DNA of 64,000 nucleotides from Bacteroidales bacterium (GTDB taxonomy: Bacteria; Bacteroidota; Bacteroidia; Bacteroidales; Bacteroidaceae), in contig JAAYUD010000078.1 in assembly GCA_012517855.1 (NCBI GenBank), forward strand, positions 35,337-99,336. Direction: 5' to 3'. Below, one piece after another: positions 45,209-54,333 of this stretch. Made by a program: the position numbers and the translations under genes. Position 1 is the stretch's first letter. Each line of letters begins with the position of its first letter. The notes under the pieces were generated by a model. It did not search any database. It had not been told where the DNA came from and saw only the letters and a program-made list of their open reading frames with translations.

Positions 45209-46713
45209 AAAATTTTATATTCGATTTTTATGGTTATTTTGTATTCTTCTATAGTTTACTGTTGATTCTGATATATACGTTGTGTATGGTAGCTAGCTTT
45301 ATTAACCAACGGCGAGAAAAGTTTTTTTTCAGTATTTCCTATATAAAAAAACTTTTGACGGATTCACCTTATACCCCAGGTATATCCATTGTGGTTCCTG
45401 CATTTAATGAAGAAAATTCTGTAATTGCGAATGTGAAGTCTATGCTGTCTGTTGATTATCCTAAATTTGAAGTTATTATAGTTAATGATGGTAGTACTGA
45501 CTTTACTTTGGATAAACTTATTTCATCTTTTGATTTAGTTGAGGTCCCATTTGCATATAGGGAATTAGTTAAGAGTGCACCAGTTAGGCGCATACTTAAA
45601 TCAAGGCAGAAAGCGTATTCCATTCTTACTGTGGTTGATAAAGAAAATGGTGGTACAAAAGCTGATGCGTCTAATGCAGGTATTAATGTTGCCCAATATC
45701 CTTATTTTATAGATACGGATGTGGATTGTATTATTGAAAAAAATGCTTTGTATCGTTTGATTTGGCCTGTTCTTTCTAACCATAAAAAGGTTATTGCTGT
45801 TAGCGCTACTATGATGATGTCCCAAGGTTCTAGGTTTGTTGATGGTCGAATGCAATATGAACGAGTCCCGCATTCGCTTTATCCTCTTTTTCAAGAACTT
45901 GAATATATGCGCTCTTATCTTGTGGGCAAGATGGGATGGGCCTCTATCAATGCGATTTCTAATGTCTCGGGTGGTTTTGGTTTTTTTGATAGAGAAATCG
46001 TTATTGCTGTTGGTGGATACGATTCCAATAGTTTTGCTGAAGATATGGACCTTATTATACGTATGGTGAAATATATGCGTGAATTGGGTATCCCATATAA
46101 GATTCCGCAAATTCCTGAAACTTGTTGTTGGACTGAAGGTCCTTCCAATTTGGTTTTGTTGGGTCGGCAAAGAACTCGTTGGGCCCGTGGGCTTATTCAA
46201 TGGTCTTTTATACACCATAAAATTATTTTAAATCCTCGATATCGTCAGGTTGGAATGTTGTTAATGCCATATATGCTCCTTTTCGAGCTTTTGGCTCCTT
46301 TTATTGAGGTTGGAGGTTTTGGAATGTTTATATGGCTGATATTGACAAACAGTGTAAACTGGACAACTGTGTGGGTGATCTTTTTGATGATTTATTTCTT
46401 TTGTTTGTTTCAATCTACGGTGATTTGCTTTTTCAGCTATTTTGTAGGCTCAACATATCGTCGATATGTTTTTGCGCGTGAAGGTTATATATTGCTTGTT
46501 ATTGCTGCAATGCTTGAGCCATTTTTATATCATCCTTTTATTACGTTTTTTTCTTTGAAAGGCTTTTTTAGTTATTTTACTAAACGCAATTTTAAATGGA
46601 AAAATATGTCTCATAAAGGATTTGAAGGAGATGAGGAAAACAAATCGGTTTTTGTTCCAGCGGAAAATGCTACAATCTCTGTTGTTATGCAAAAGAAGGA
46701 GGGTGAATTATGA
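45205..46713 (+). CDS. Processive glycosyltransferase family 2 (PgaC/BcsA-like polysaccharide synthase)
   Basis: Inner-membrane synthase that polymerises a nucleotide sugar and probably moves the chain across the membrane. It is 502 residues. An N-terminal TM helix (about 10-33) precedes a GT-A domain with VPAFNEENS (65-73), NDGSTD (94-99), the DxD-type IDTDVDC (169-175), GGFGFFDRE (256-264), AEDMD (278-282, catalytic base) and the QxxRW acceptor motif RQRTRW (321-326). Three or four TM segments follow (about 349-380, 387-412, 426-450). The intact D,D,D,QxxRW set indicates a processive beta-glycan synthase. The sugar is unknown. Coupled by 4-nt overlaps to both neighbours. Confidence 0.9.
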   Translation: MKNFIFDFYGYFVFFYSLLLILIYTLCMVASFINQRREKFFFSISYIKKLLTDSPYTPGISIVVPAFNEENSVIANVKSMLSVDYPKFEVIIVNDGSTDFTLDKLISSFDLVEVPFAYRELVKSAPVRRILKSRQKAYSILTVVDKENGGTKADASNAGINVAQYPYFIDTDVDCIIEKNALYRLIWPVLSNHKKVIAVSATMMMSQGSRFVDGRMQYERVPHSLYPLFQELEYMRSYLVGKMGWASINAISNVSGGFGFFDREIVIAVGGYDSNSFAEDMDLIIRMVKYMRELGIPYKIPQIPETCCWTEGPSNLVLLGRQRTRWARGLIQWSFIHHKIILNPRYRQVGMLLMPYMLLFELLAPFIEVGGFGMFIWLILTNSVNWTTVWVIFLMIYFFCLFQSTVICFFSYFVGSTYRRYVFAREGYILLVIAAMLEPFLYHPFITFFSLKGFFSYFTKRNFKWKNMSHKGFEGDEENKSVFVPAENATISVVMQKKEGEL

Positions 46714-49619
46714 AGATTAAATGGAGATACTTATATAGTACATTCTTAATTTTTTGCTCTGCAATTTTTTTTATCTCTGCTATTGATGATGATAAAGAAC
46801 ACCTTCCTCAATATTATGTGAATCAGGCTAAGGTCTATTTTGTTCGCAATCAATGGAATTTAGGTAAAACTTTTTTGGATATAGGTTTGAAAAACTATCC
46901 TGACGACCCAGATATGAGGTGGTTGATGGGTAAATATTATTATCAATTTAAAAATTATGATCAATCCCGATACCAATTAATAAAGTGTATAGATAAGGAA
47001 TATAATCATATTCAGGCGAAACAACTGTTGGTCAATGTCGAAGAGGAAACAAGGCATTACTCTAGTGCTATTTGCTATGTGAATGAGCTCCTCGAAATAA
47101 ATCCTTATTGGAAAGGGCTTTGGCGGCGTAAAATAGAATTATATCGTAAACAAGGTAATGATGTGGAAGCAGATAGATTGTTAAAGAGAATCAGTCAAAT
47201 ATATCCAGATGATCCTACTTTAAGAAGGGACTTAGCTTATACCTTAGAAAATAATTATTATCGTTTAAAGAAATTGGGTGACCAAAAAGCGTCTATGCTG
47301 GCGCTTGAGGAATTGATGAAATCTAATCCACATAATGAAGGATTGTATTTGGAACTTGCTAACCTCTATCTTCAACAGGGGCTCGCAGATAAAGCTCTTG
47401 AAACGACTGTTTCGGGGTCGCAAGAATTCCCTTCTAGTATACCTTTAGTATCAAAGCGTATAGGCATATTGTCAGAACAATTTAGATTTCAAGAGGCTAT
47501 GGCCATTTTGAAAGAGAAGATGAAAAAATCAAACTCTTCTACTTTGCGTCGTATGTATAATGATATTTTGCAACAACAAGTTCGTGCTGCCCGTGATAGC
47601 GATCCTTACATATTGTATGGCAAAATTTATGCTATGAGTAAAAGTAAAGAAGCATTGGATTTTCTTTTGTCAACATCTTTGACAAGAGGATATTATGAAG
47701 ATGCACGTTTCTATCTTAAGGAAGCTAAGAAGCGCTATGGAGCTAATAATAAAAAAATCCTGTATAAGGAATATATGCTTGCACTAAGAATGGGAGATAC
47801 ACATGATGCCAATGGGCTGTTGCAGAATCTTTATGAACAAGCGTCGAATGATTTAGATATTGTCGATGCAATGTGTACGCTTCGCCTTAATGAAGCCGAT
47901 AAATATATGATTAATGACGACTGGGCTGAAGCATTACCTTATGTTAGATTTGTGGTTCGTAAATCGACACACAATAAAGAAATTCATAGGGCCGCACTAG
48001 AAAAGATGCTTACTTGCTTAACAGAAATGAAACGCTATAATGAGGCTTTACTTGTTTTAGATACAGTTCGTCTCCAGAATCCTGAATATACTTCTTTTAT
48101 CAATAAAAAGGCAGGTTTACTCGATAGGATGGGCAGGACGAATGAGGCTCTTGATATATATTATCAGGCCTATAGAGATAGTTCCGACTTAAATAAGGAG
48201 TTATATGCTTCGGCTTATGAAGAAATGGCTGTCCCCTATATTAAGCGTTTAATTCAATCTGGGGAAACACGTCAGGCGTATATTGCTTCGACTCGTTTGC
48301 TTGAAGTAGATCCTCAAAGTGATTTAGGACTGCATTATGCAATTAATACATCTGCAGCGCTTAAGCGTTATGATGAATTCGATAAATTTACTAATTTGGG
48401 CATTGGCTATTATCCAAACGATATTTTTTATAAGGTTAAGTATGCTTCTATACTAGATAGGAAAAAGAGGTATAATGAAGCATTGAATTTATTGCACCCT
48501 GAACTTTCCAACTACTTGGATAGCCCTGAATTGATAGGTGCGCATTCGCAAAGTAGTGAATCTTTGGCACTGCAGATGCTTAAGAGTCGTAAAAATAAAT
48601 CAGCTATGCAGATATTGGACACTGCTCTTAGCTATGATGAAAATAATAAAGAATTACTTTATGCAAAAGGTTTGGTATATGAGAAAATGCATCAGTATGA
48701 TTCAGCTTACGTGTATCAAAAGAAATATCAACCGGCTATCACTGACGTTTCTGAATATAATCAACATTTGAATGGCTTGCAAAATAGAACTTTTAAGAAT
48801 GAGATAAGATTAGAATATTTACATGCTCGATTTGCAAATGAAGATAAAATTTCATCGATTTCAACGCTTGAATATTCGCGTAACGATGCTAAAAACACTT
48901 ATACGGGCCGTGTCAATTATAAAGGTTCGGATGGTATAAATGATGGAGATTCTATTGTCGGTGGAGGTGGTACGGGGATACAACTCCAAGGTGAATGGAT
49001 GCATCGGTTTGCTCCTACTTTATCGGGAATGTTTAATGCGGCATGGGGAAGTAAATATTTCTCTACGATTGTTTTGAATGCTCAACTTACTAAGCAGTTA
49101 AAAAATGAGTGGGAGACTTCTATTGCTGTTGGTTATAGAAAGCTTGCCGAATCTTCACAATATGTAGTAAATAATGGTCATGTTGCTTTAGTGAATGGAC
49201 ATCGTAATTTATTTATGCTTAGTCCATCTCTTGCTAAATATTTGCATCCTGTTTGGGCAAGTGTAAAACTTGATTTATTAACTTTGAGCAATAACTATTA
49301 TTATAATCTAAGTGGACAGACTAAGTTTTTTCTAAATGATGATGGGCGAACAAATATACAGGCAATGGCTGGTATTGGTACATTTCCTGAAATATCGATA
49401 GTCGATTATTCCTTAATCAGGAATTTTTCTCATACTAATACAATGGTTGGGCTCGGAGGACAGTGGTTAGTTAATAAATATCTGACATTAGGTATTCTTG
49501 GTACATGGTACACATATTATAATTATCGTTATCATTATGATAATAATTTCAATTTAATCTCAACTACGCAATATAGGAATCTTTATAATGTCTATTTCCA
49601 ACTCAATATTAATTTTTAA
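46710..49619 (+). CDS. TPR protein with C-terminal outer-membrane beta-barrel (PgaA/YaiO-like export protein)
   Basis: The 969-residue product starts with a hydrophobic signal (about 7-25). Tetratricopeptide repeats fill about residues 33-690, for example NQAKVYFVRNQWNLGKTF, NEGLYLELANLYLQQGLADK and NEALDIYYQAYRDSSDLNK. From about 695 the sequence changes to alternating polar/hydrophobic strands rich in Tyr, Asn and Gly, ending YNVYFQLNINF with a terminal Phe, typical of an outer-membrane barrel. This is the layout of PgaA and BcsC-type exporters: periplasmic TPR scaffold plus pore. It overlaps the synthase by 4 nt and the next gene by 32 nt. Family-level identification; the barrel most resembles the YaiO group. 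Confidence 0.85.
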   Translation: MKIKWRYLYSTFLIFCSAIFFISAIDDDKEHLPQYYVNQAKVYFVRNQWNLGKTFLDIGLKNYPDDPDMRWLMGKYYYQFKNYDQSRYQLIKCIDKEYNHIQAKQLLVNVEEETRHYSSAICYVNELLEINPYWKGLWRRKIELYRKQGNDVEADRLLKRISQIYPDDPTLRRDLAYTLENNYYRLKKLGDQKASMLALEELMKSNPHNEGLYLELANLYLQQGLADKALETTVSGSQEFPSSIPLVSKRIGILSEQFRFQEAMAILKEKMKKSNSSTLRRMYNDILQQQVRAARDSDPYILYGKIYAMSKSKEALDFLLSTSLTRGYYEDARFYLKEAKKRYGANNKKILYKEYMLALRMGDTHDANGLLQNLYEQASNDLDIVDAMCTLRLNEADKYMINDDWAEALPYVRFVVRKSTHNKEIHRAALEKMLTCLTEMKRYNEALLVLDTVRLQNPEYTSFINKKAGLLDRMGRTNEALDIYYQAYRDSSDLNKELYASAYEEMAVPYIKRLIQSGETRQAYIASTRLLEVDPQSDLGLHYAINTSAALKRYDEFDKFTNLGIGYYPNDIFYKVKYASILDRKKRYNEALNLLHPELSNYLDSPELIGAHSQSSESLALQMLKSRKNKSAMQILDTALSYDENNKELLYAKGLVYEKMHQYDSAYVYQKKYQPAITDVSEYNQHLNGLQNRTFKNEIRLEYLHARFANEDKISSISTLEYSRNDAKNTYTGRVNYKGSDGINDGDSIVGGGGTGIQLQGEWMHRFAPTLSGMFNAAWGSKYFSTIVLNAQLTKQLKNEWETSIAVGYRKLAESSQYVVNNGHVALVNGHRNLFMLSPSLAKYLHPVWASVKLDLLTLSNNYYYNLSGQTKFFLNDDGRTNIQAMAGIGTFPEISIVDYSLIRNFSHTNTMVGLGGQWLVNKYLTLGILGTWYTYYNYRYHYDNNFNLISTTQYRNLYNVYFQLNINF

Positions 49620-51768
49620 TGAGAAGAACCACATATTGTTTCTTTTCTTGTTGGTTTTGCTGTTGTCTGCTTTAAATAGTGGATGTGCTTCTAATATACA
49701 TGATCCCTTTGCTGGTTATAATGGCTATATTATTACATTGCCAGATAATCCTTCTTCTAGTGATGTTAAATGGGGGAAGTATTTATTTAATCATCTTCGA
49801 AAACGTTCGATGAAATCAGCTAAAATTGTTTATCTGGCGTCGAATGATCAAGAACTTTATCAATTGCAGGTTCATATAAATCCAGCATTAGATAAAGATT
49901 ATAAGATAGAGTGCAGCAAAGCAAAGGTCGTTCTTCTTGCGAAAAATGAATCTGTTTTGCTTTGGCTTATTTATCAATTATATGAGTCCATCGGGAAAGA
50001 AGATGAGCGTATTAATGTTTCCGATTTACCTCCTGTTTCATTAACTATCAAGGATACAGAGGCTAATTTTTGTTTTGGATATAGAGAAGTTTATTTTCCG
50101 GAAAATAAGGACCCTGAGATATCTGCCGTTTATGGTATGAATAATGTTAATTCAGATTGGGGACTTTGGGGGCATCATTTGTCTGTAGCAATTGGAAAAT
50201 CTTCCGATTCATCGGTTTATGCAACAGTAAATGGGCAGAAATATGAAGGGCAATATTGCTTCTCTGCTGAAGAAACGTATCGTCTAATTGAAGACTATAT
50301 ACTAGATAATTATGGAGACGGTAGAGAAAAATCTTATCGATTTTCAGTTTTCCCTAACGATGATGATTGTGTTTGTACATGCGCTAAATGCAGATCTCTA
50401 GGCAATACTGTTACCAATGCTACACCGGCTATTACTTATTTGGCTATTCGATTAGCTAAACGTTTTCCAAAACATCAGTTTTTTACATCATGTTATCTTA
50501 GTACTGCCAAACCTGCTACAGGAATTTTTCCTTCGAATTTAGGTGTTATTATTAGTAGTATTGACTTGCCGTTAAAACCTGGAAATTCTCAACAACGCAG
50601 TAGATTCACATATCTAGTGAAGTGTTGGCAAAAGGTTACCTCGAAGGTCTATATTTGGGATTATGTGAATAATTTTGATGATTATCTCTCTCCCTTTCCT
50701 GTTTTAAAAGTAGAACAAGAACGGCTCCAATATTTTTCTAATTTGGGAGTAAAGGGCGTTTTTTTGAATGGTAGTGGTGATTCTTATTCTTCTTTTAGTG
50801 ATTTGCATTATTATGTTTTGTCTGTCCTGCTGACAAATCCCTATAGCTCTATAAATGAACTGATATATGCTTTTTATCATTATTATTATCCTTTGTCTGC
50901 CGATATATTGCAAAAATATTATGTGGTAATGTCAGATTATGCATACAGCTCTAAACGTGCTATGGTACTGTATGGGGGGGTGCAGGAAGAAATGAACTCT
51001 TATTTACAACCTGCGTTATTTTTTTCTTTTTATAATGATCTTAACGATTGTATTGGAAGAACTAAAGGAGATGAAAGATTGCGTTTGGGTAAGCTTGTTG
51101 CAGGGTTATCATTCACTCGTCTTGAAATGGCACGACAACTTGCTAGTGGAGACGGGGGCTGTTTGTCTGTCAATGCTGGTGAGGTGGTTTTGAAGCCTGA
51201 AGTCTTGACATATTTACAGCGCTTGTCGACTTGTCATTTATTTCAGAATATGGGAAGATTCCGTGAAGTTGGTGGTGAAATAGAAGCTTATATCTCGGAT
51301 TGGAAGAAGTATATTCTGCCTGTATCACATGATAACATATTGAGATACAGGAAAATAAAATCTATTACACCTCTTGATGAAGGATACGAAAATCTGTCAA
51401 TGTTGACGGACGGTTTGCACGGATTACCTTCCAACTATCATTCTGGTTGGTTAATCTCTTCTATTGGGAAATCCTTAGACTTGTCTTTACCTGTTTTATT
51501 TTCTAAAAAAGTTCGTTCTATTTCGATATCGTTCCTGCATTCTCCAAAATTCCATTTATTTGTTCCACAATGTGTAGAGATTCTTAAGAATGGTAAATTA
51601 TATAAGATATTAAAACCTTTATTGAGAGATACAAATGCGGCATTTGAGATGGTTAGTGTGAAAGAAAGTATAGATATGTCGGATGCTTCTACGTTTATTG
51701 TTCGTATTGTCCGGCCTGAGGGTAATCGTAAAAATATAGCTTGTGATGAGATACAGTTAAATCTATAA
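49588..51768 (+). CDS. DUF4838 lipoprotein (putative carbohydrate-active enzyme)
   Basis: The 726-residue product has an N-terminal hydrophobic signal and a lipobox-like end (SALNSGC, Cys33; position -3 is Asn, tolerated in this phylum). The core matches DUF4838, a TIM-barrel-like family related to glycoside hydrolases: YREVYFPENKDPE, WGLWGHHLS, SVFPNDDDCVCTCAKC with four cysteines (about 260-270), then VYIWDYVNNFDDYLSPFP and GVFLNGSGDS. A C-terminal domain (about 600-726) looks like a beta-sandwich. Enzymatic activity is unproven; modifying or cleaving the exported glycan is inferred from the locus. It starts at 49588, inside the previous gene. A run of seven G lies in the coding sequence at 50974-50980. 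Confidence 0.78.
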   Translation: MSISNSILIFNEKNHILFLFLLVLLLSALNSGCASNIHDPFAGYNGYIITLPDNPSSSDVKWGKYLFNHLRKRSMKSAKIVYLASNDQELYQLQVHINPALDKDYKIECSKAKVVLLAKNESVLLWLIYQLYESIGKEDERINVSDLPPVSLTIKDTEANFCFGYREVYFPENKDPEISAVYGMNNVNSDWGLWGHHLSVAIGKSSDSSVYATVNGQKYEGQYCFSAEETYRLIEDYILDNYGDGREKSYRFSVFPNDDDCVCTCAKCRSLGNTVTNATPAITYLAIRLAKRFPKHQFFTSCYLSTAKPATGIFPSNLGVIISSIDLPLKPGNSQQRSRFTYLVKCWQKVTSKVYIWDYVNNFDDYLSPFPVLKVEQERLQYFSNLGVKGVFLNGSGDSYSSFSDLHYYVLSVLLTNPYSSINELIYAFYHYYYPLSADILQKYYVVMSDYAYSSKRAMVLYGGVQEEMNSYLQPALFFSFYNDLNDCIGRTKGDERLRLGKLVAGLSFTRLEMARQLASGDGGCLSVNAGEVVLKPEVLTYLQRLSTCHLFQNMGRFREVGGEIEAYISDWKKYILPVSHDNILRYRKIKSITPLDEGYENLSMLTDGLHGLPSNYHSGWLISSIGKSLDLSLPVLFSKKVRSISISFLHSPKFHLFVPQCVEILKNGKLYKILKPLLRDTNAAFEMVSVKESIDMSDASTFIVRIVRPEGNRKNIACDEIQLNL

Positions 51769-51773
51769 AAAAT

Positions 51774-52310
51774 ATGAGAAAAAGTGATTTTTTGTTGATA
51801 ATTCTACTTTGTGGTATTTATATTAGTTCACTTTCTTCGTGTACAAAGAAAGTGAATCCTACTACGGTCGAGGTAGAAGACCAGGATCGCCATTATTATC
51901 CTATTCAACAGGGAGAGGATTTAGATTTGAATTATGGAATTTTAAACACGGGTGATAATCCTTTAGTGATCACTGAAATTCAACCTTCTTGTGGGTGTAT
52001 CGTTGTTGATAAAAAAAGTCCACAAATTGTCCTGCCTCACAAAAAAGGATATATTCATATCAAATATAATAGTACAAAAAATGTTGGTTATGTGCAGCAT
52101 TTTATTCGTTGCTACGGCAATTTTTTTCGCTTAGGGGTGATAGAACTTCGATTCGATGTAAATGTCGTTCCTGATGCTGATTATACGCGTGATTATGAAG
52201 AGCTATACCATAACTATAATGAGAAAAATGGGAAATTTAAGGGCGCTAAACTTAAAGATGCTGTTGATGGAAATTCTGCCGAGCGCGGTTACTATGTAGG
52301 ACAGCCTTGA
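51774..52310 (+). CDS. DUF1573 lipoprotein
   Basis: The 178-residue product has a lipoprotein signal with lipobox LSSC (Cys23) and one DUF1573 Ig-like domain (about 45-135) with the family signature ITEIQPSCGCIVVD and a beta-rich core (KGYIHIKYNSTKNVGYVQHF). The C-terminal 40 residues are Lys/Glu/Asn-rich. The function is unknown; such domains are small surface or periplasmic Ig-like modules in Bacteroidetes. It begins 5 nt after the DUF4838 stop and is the last gene of the exopolysaccharide unit, so it may be a structural accessory of the export complex. Confidence 0.85.
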   Translation: MRKSDFLLIILLCGIYISSLSSCTKKVNPTTVEVEDQDRHYYPIQQGEDLDLNYGILNTGDNPLVITEIQPSCGCIVVDKKSPQIVLPHKKGYIHIKYNSTKNVGYVQHFIRCYGNFFRLGVIELRFDVNVVPDADYTRDYEELYHNYNEKNGKFKGAKLKDAVDGNSAERGYYVGQP

Positions 52311-52436
52311 TGAATATTGTCCATTAGGCAAATATTTATGCTTTAATGTGTGATGTGTGCATAATTTGTCGTAATTTTGGGGCGTCGTATGTATGTGTTA
52401 ATTATTGTGACATAAAACGGCTAAGAAATAATAGTT

Positions 52437-53543
52437 ATGATTAGATTATCAAAATCTGTTGTCGGTAAGTTAGAATCCGAGGCTGTGGCTCGTGTAATAG
52501 AAAATTCCGGTTATTTAGGGATGGGAGCTGTAGTGAACCTTTTTGAGAAAGACCTTGAAGAATATATTGGAAGTGGATATCGTTGTGTTTGTGTTAATAG
52601 CGGAACAGCAGCTTTACATTTGGCCATTCAGGCAGTTACTCGTCCGGGGGATGAGGTTTTAGTCCCTTCTTTTACTTTTGTTTCAACTTATCAAGCTATT
52701 ACTGGTGCGGGTTGTGTGCCAATTAGTTGTGAAGTCGATCCTACGTCATTATTGCTAGATCTGGATGATGCAGAGAAACGAATAACTCCCAAAACAAAAT
52801 TGATTTTGCCTGTGTATTATGCCAGCAATGTTACCATGGTTGATGCCTATCAAGAATTTGCAAAGAAGCATCATCTGAGAATCATAGAAGACGCTGCTCA
52901 TGCCTTTGGTTGTATATCAAATCATCGTAAAATAGGCTCTTTTGGCGATATTATTTGTTTTAGCTTTGATGGAATCAAAAATATAACGTCGGGTGAGGGA
53001 GGGGCTATCTTTTCGGCTGATCAGAAAGTCATTCAGAAGGTAAGTGATGCCCGTTTATTGGGCGTTTGTAAAGATTCTGAGAAAAGATATAAAGGAGAAC
53101 GAAGCTGGGTATTTGATGTGACCGATCAAGGTTACAGGTACCATATGAGTAATATTTTTGCAGCTATAGGAATCGTTCAATTAAGACGCTTTGAAACGGA
53201 GTTTGCACCTCGTCGCCGGCATATCGCTAAGAGTTATACTATGTTGCTTTCCGGCAACCCTAACATTCAATTGATACCGATGAATTATGATGATACGGTT
53301 CCTCATATTTTCCCTATATTGGTATTGAATGGTAAAAGAGAAGAGCTAATGCAAGTTTTCAAAGAAAAAGATATTCAATTTGGTATTCAGTATCGTCCTA
53401 ATCATTTATTGAGTTATTTCAAAACATCTTATGCTTTGCCGGTCACTGAAGATATCTATTCGAAGATATTGACAATACCGATGCATCCTGAACTTTCCGA
53501 TTCGGATATTGAGTTTATTTGTTCTATTATTAATAATTTATAG
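52437..53543 (+). CDS. DegT/DnrJ/EryC1/StrS-family sugar aminotransferase
   Basis: PLP-dependent aminotransferase acting on nucleotide-linked keto sugars. It is 368 residues. Characteristic blocks: VNSGTAALHLAIQA, PSFTFVSTYQAI, EDAAHAFGC and SFDGIKNITSGEGGAIF, whose Lys (about residue 180) is the expected Schiff-base residue. The C-terminal YRPNHLLSYF and IPMHPELSDSD fit the VioA/PerA-like subgroup. It is separated from the exopolysaccharide unit by 126 bp, with a -7-like TAATTTTG at 52372-52379, and starts a new cluster; rfbF follows 5 nt later. The product sugar cannot be named, since the matching dehydratase is not in the window. Confidence 0.9.
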   Translation: MIRLSKSVVGKLESEAVARVIENSGYLGMGAVVNLFEKDLEEYIGSGYRCVCVNSGTAALHLAIQAVTRPGDEVLVPSFTFVSTYQAITGAGCVPISCEVDPTSLLLDLDDAEKRITPKTKLILPVYYASNVTMVDAYQEFAKKHHLRIIEDAAHAFGCISNHRKIGSFGDIICFSFDGIKNITSGEGGAIFSADQKVIQKVSDARLLGVCKDSEKRYKGERSWVFDVTDQGYRYHMSNIFAAIGIVQLRRFETEFAPRRRHIAKSYTMLLSGNPNIQLIPMNYDDTVPHIFPILVLNGKREELMQVFKEKDIQFGIQYRPNHLLSYFKTSYALPVTEDIYSKILTIPMHPELSDSDIEFICSIINNL

Positions 53544-53548
53544 ATGCG

Positions 53549-54316
53549 ATGAAAGTTGTTATTTTAGCTGGCGGATTTGGCACGCGTTTATCAGAGTATA
53601 CTAAGCTGATTCCTAAGCCGATGGTAGAAATCGGTAATAAGCCGATTCTGTGGCATATAATGAATCATTATGCCCGCTATGGGTATAAAGATTTTATCAT
53701 AGCTCTAGGCTATAAAGGTGATGTTATTAAAAATTATTTCTCAAGATATTATACTTTAAGTAATGATTTTACAATTAATCTGAAAAACAATAAAATAGAT
53801 TATATTAATGAACGTCCTAAAGACTGGGTTGTTTCGTTGGTCGATACAGGAGAATCATCAATGACTGGGGGGCGTATTCTTCGATTGAAAGATCTAATTG
53901 GTAAGGATGATTTTATGGTTACTTATGGGGATGCTGTATCCGATGTAAATATTGCTGAATTGGTTAAAGAATATAAAACGAGTGGGGCGTTGGCGATGGT
54001 CACATCTGTGCATCCTACAGCCCGTTTTGGTGAATTAACGATAGATGAAGAGCATTTTGTACGTGCTTTTAAAGAAAAGCCGCAGATTAATCAAGGTTGG
54101 GTTAATGGTGGCTTCTTTGTCCTGAATTATAAGGTTTTCGATTATATTAAAGACGATTCTACTGTCTTCGAAAAAGAACCACTGGAAAAACTGGCTTCTG
54201 ATGGAGAGTTGAAAACTTATTGTCATGAGGGCTTTTGGCAATGCATGGATACAATTCGTGACAGAGATTATCTCAATAATCTCTGGAGCTTGGGTAATGC
54301 ACCTTGGACAAAATAA
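53549..54316 (+). CDS. rfbF: Glucose-1-phosphate cytidylyltransferase-like nucleotidyltransferase
   Basis: Makes CDP-glucose from CTP and glucose 1-phosphate, the entry to CDP-3,6-dideoxyhexoses. It is 255 residues. Signature MKVVILAGGFGTRLSEYT with KPMVEIGNKPILWHIM, then ALGYKGDVIKNYF and VTYGDAVSDVNI, typical of RfbF. The usual partner rfbG (CDP-glucose dehydratase) is not adjacent; a LicD gene, whose relatives use CDP-linked donors, lies nearby on the other strand. It is probably co-transcribed with the aminotransferase. The next gene converges with only 17 nt between stops. Confidence 0.9.
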   Translation: MKVVILAGGFGTRLSEYTKLIPKPMVEIGNKPILWHIMNHYARYGYKDFIIALGYKGDVIKNYFSRYYTLSNDFTINLKNNKIDYINERPKDWVVSLVDTGESSMTGGRILRLKDLIGKDDFMVTYGDAVSDVNIAELVKEYKTSGALAMVTSVHPTARFGELTIDEEHFVRAFKEKPQINQGWVNGGFFVLNYKVFDYIKDDSTVFEKEPLEKLASDGELKTYCHEGFWQCMDTIRDRDYLNNLWSLGNAPWTK

Positions 54317-54333
54317 AATCTTGGTGGTTTCTG

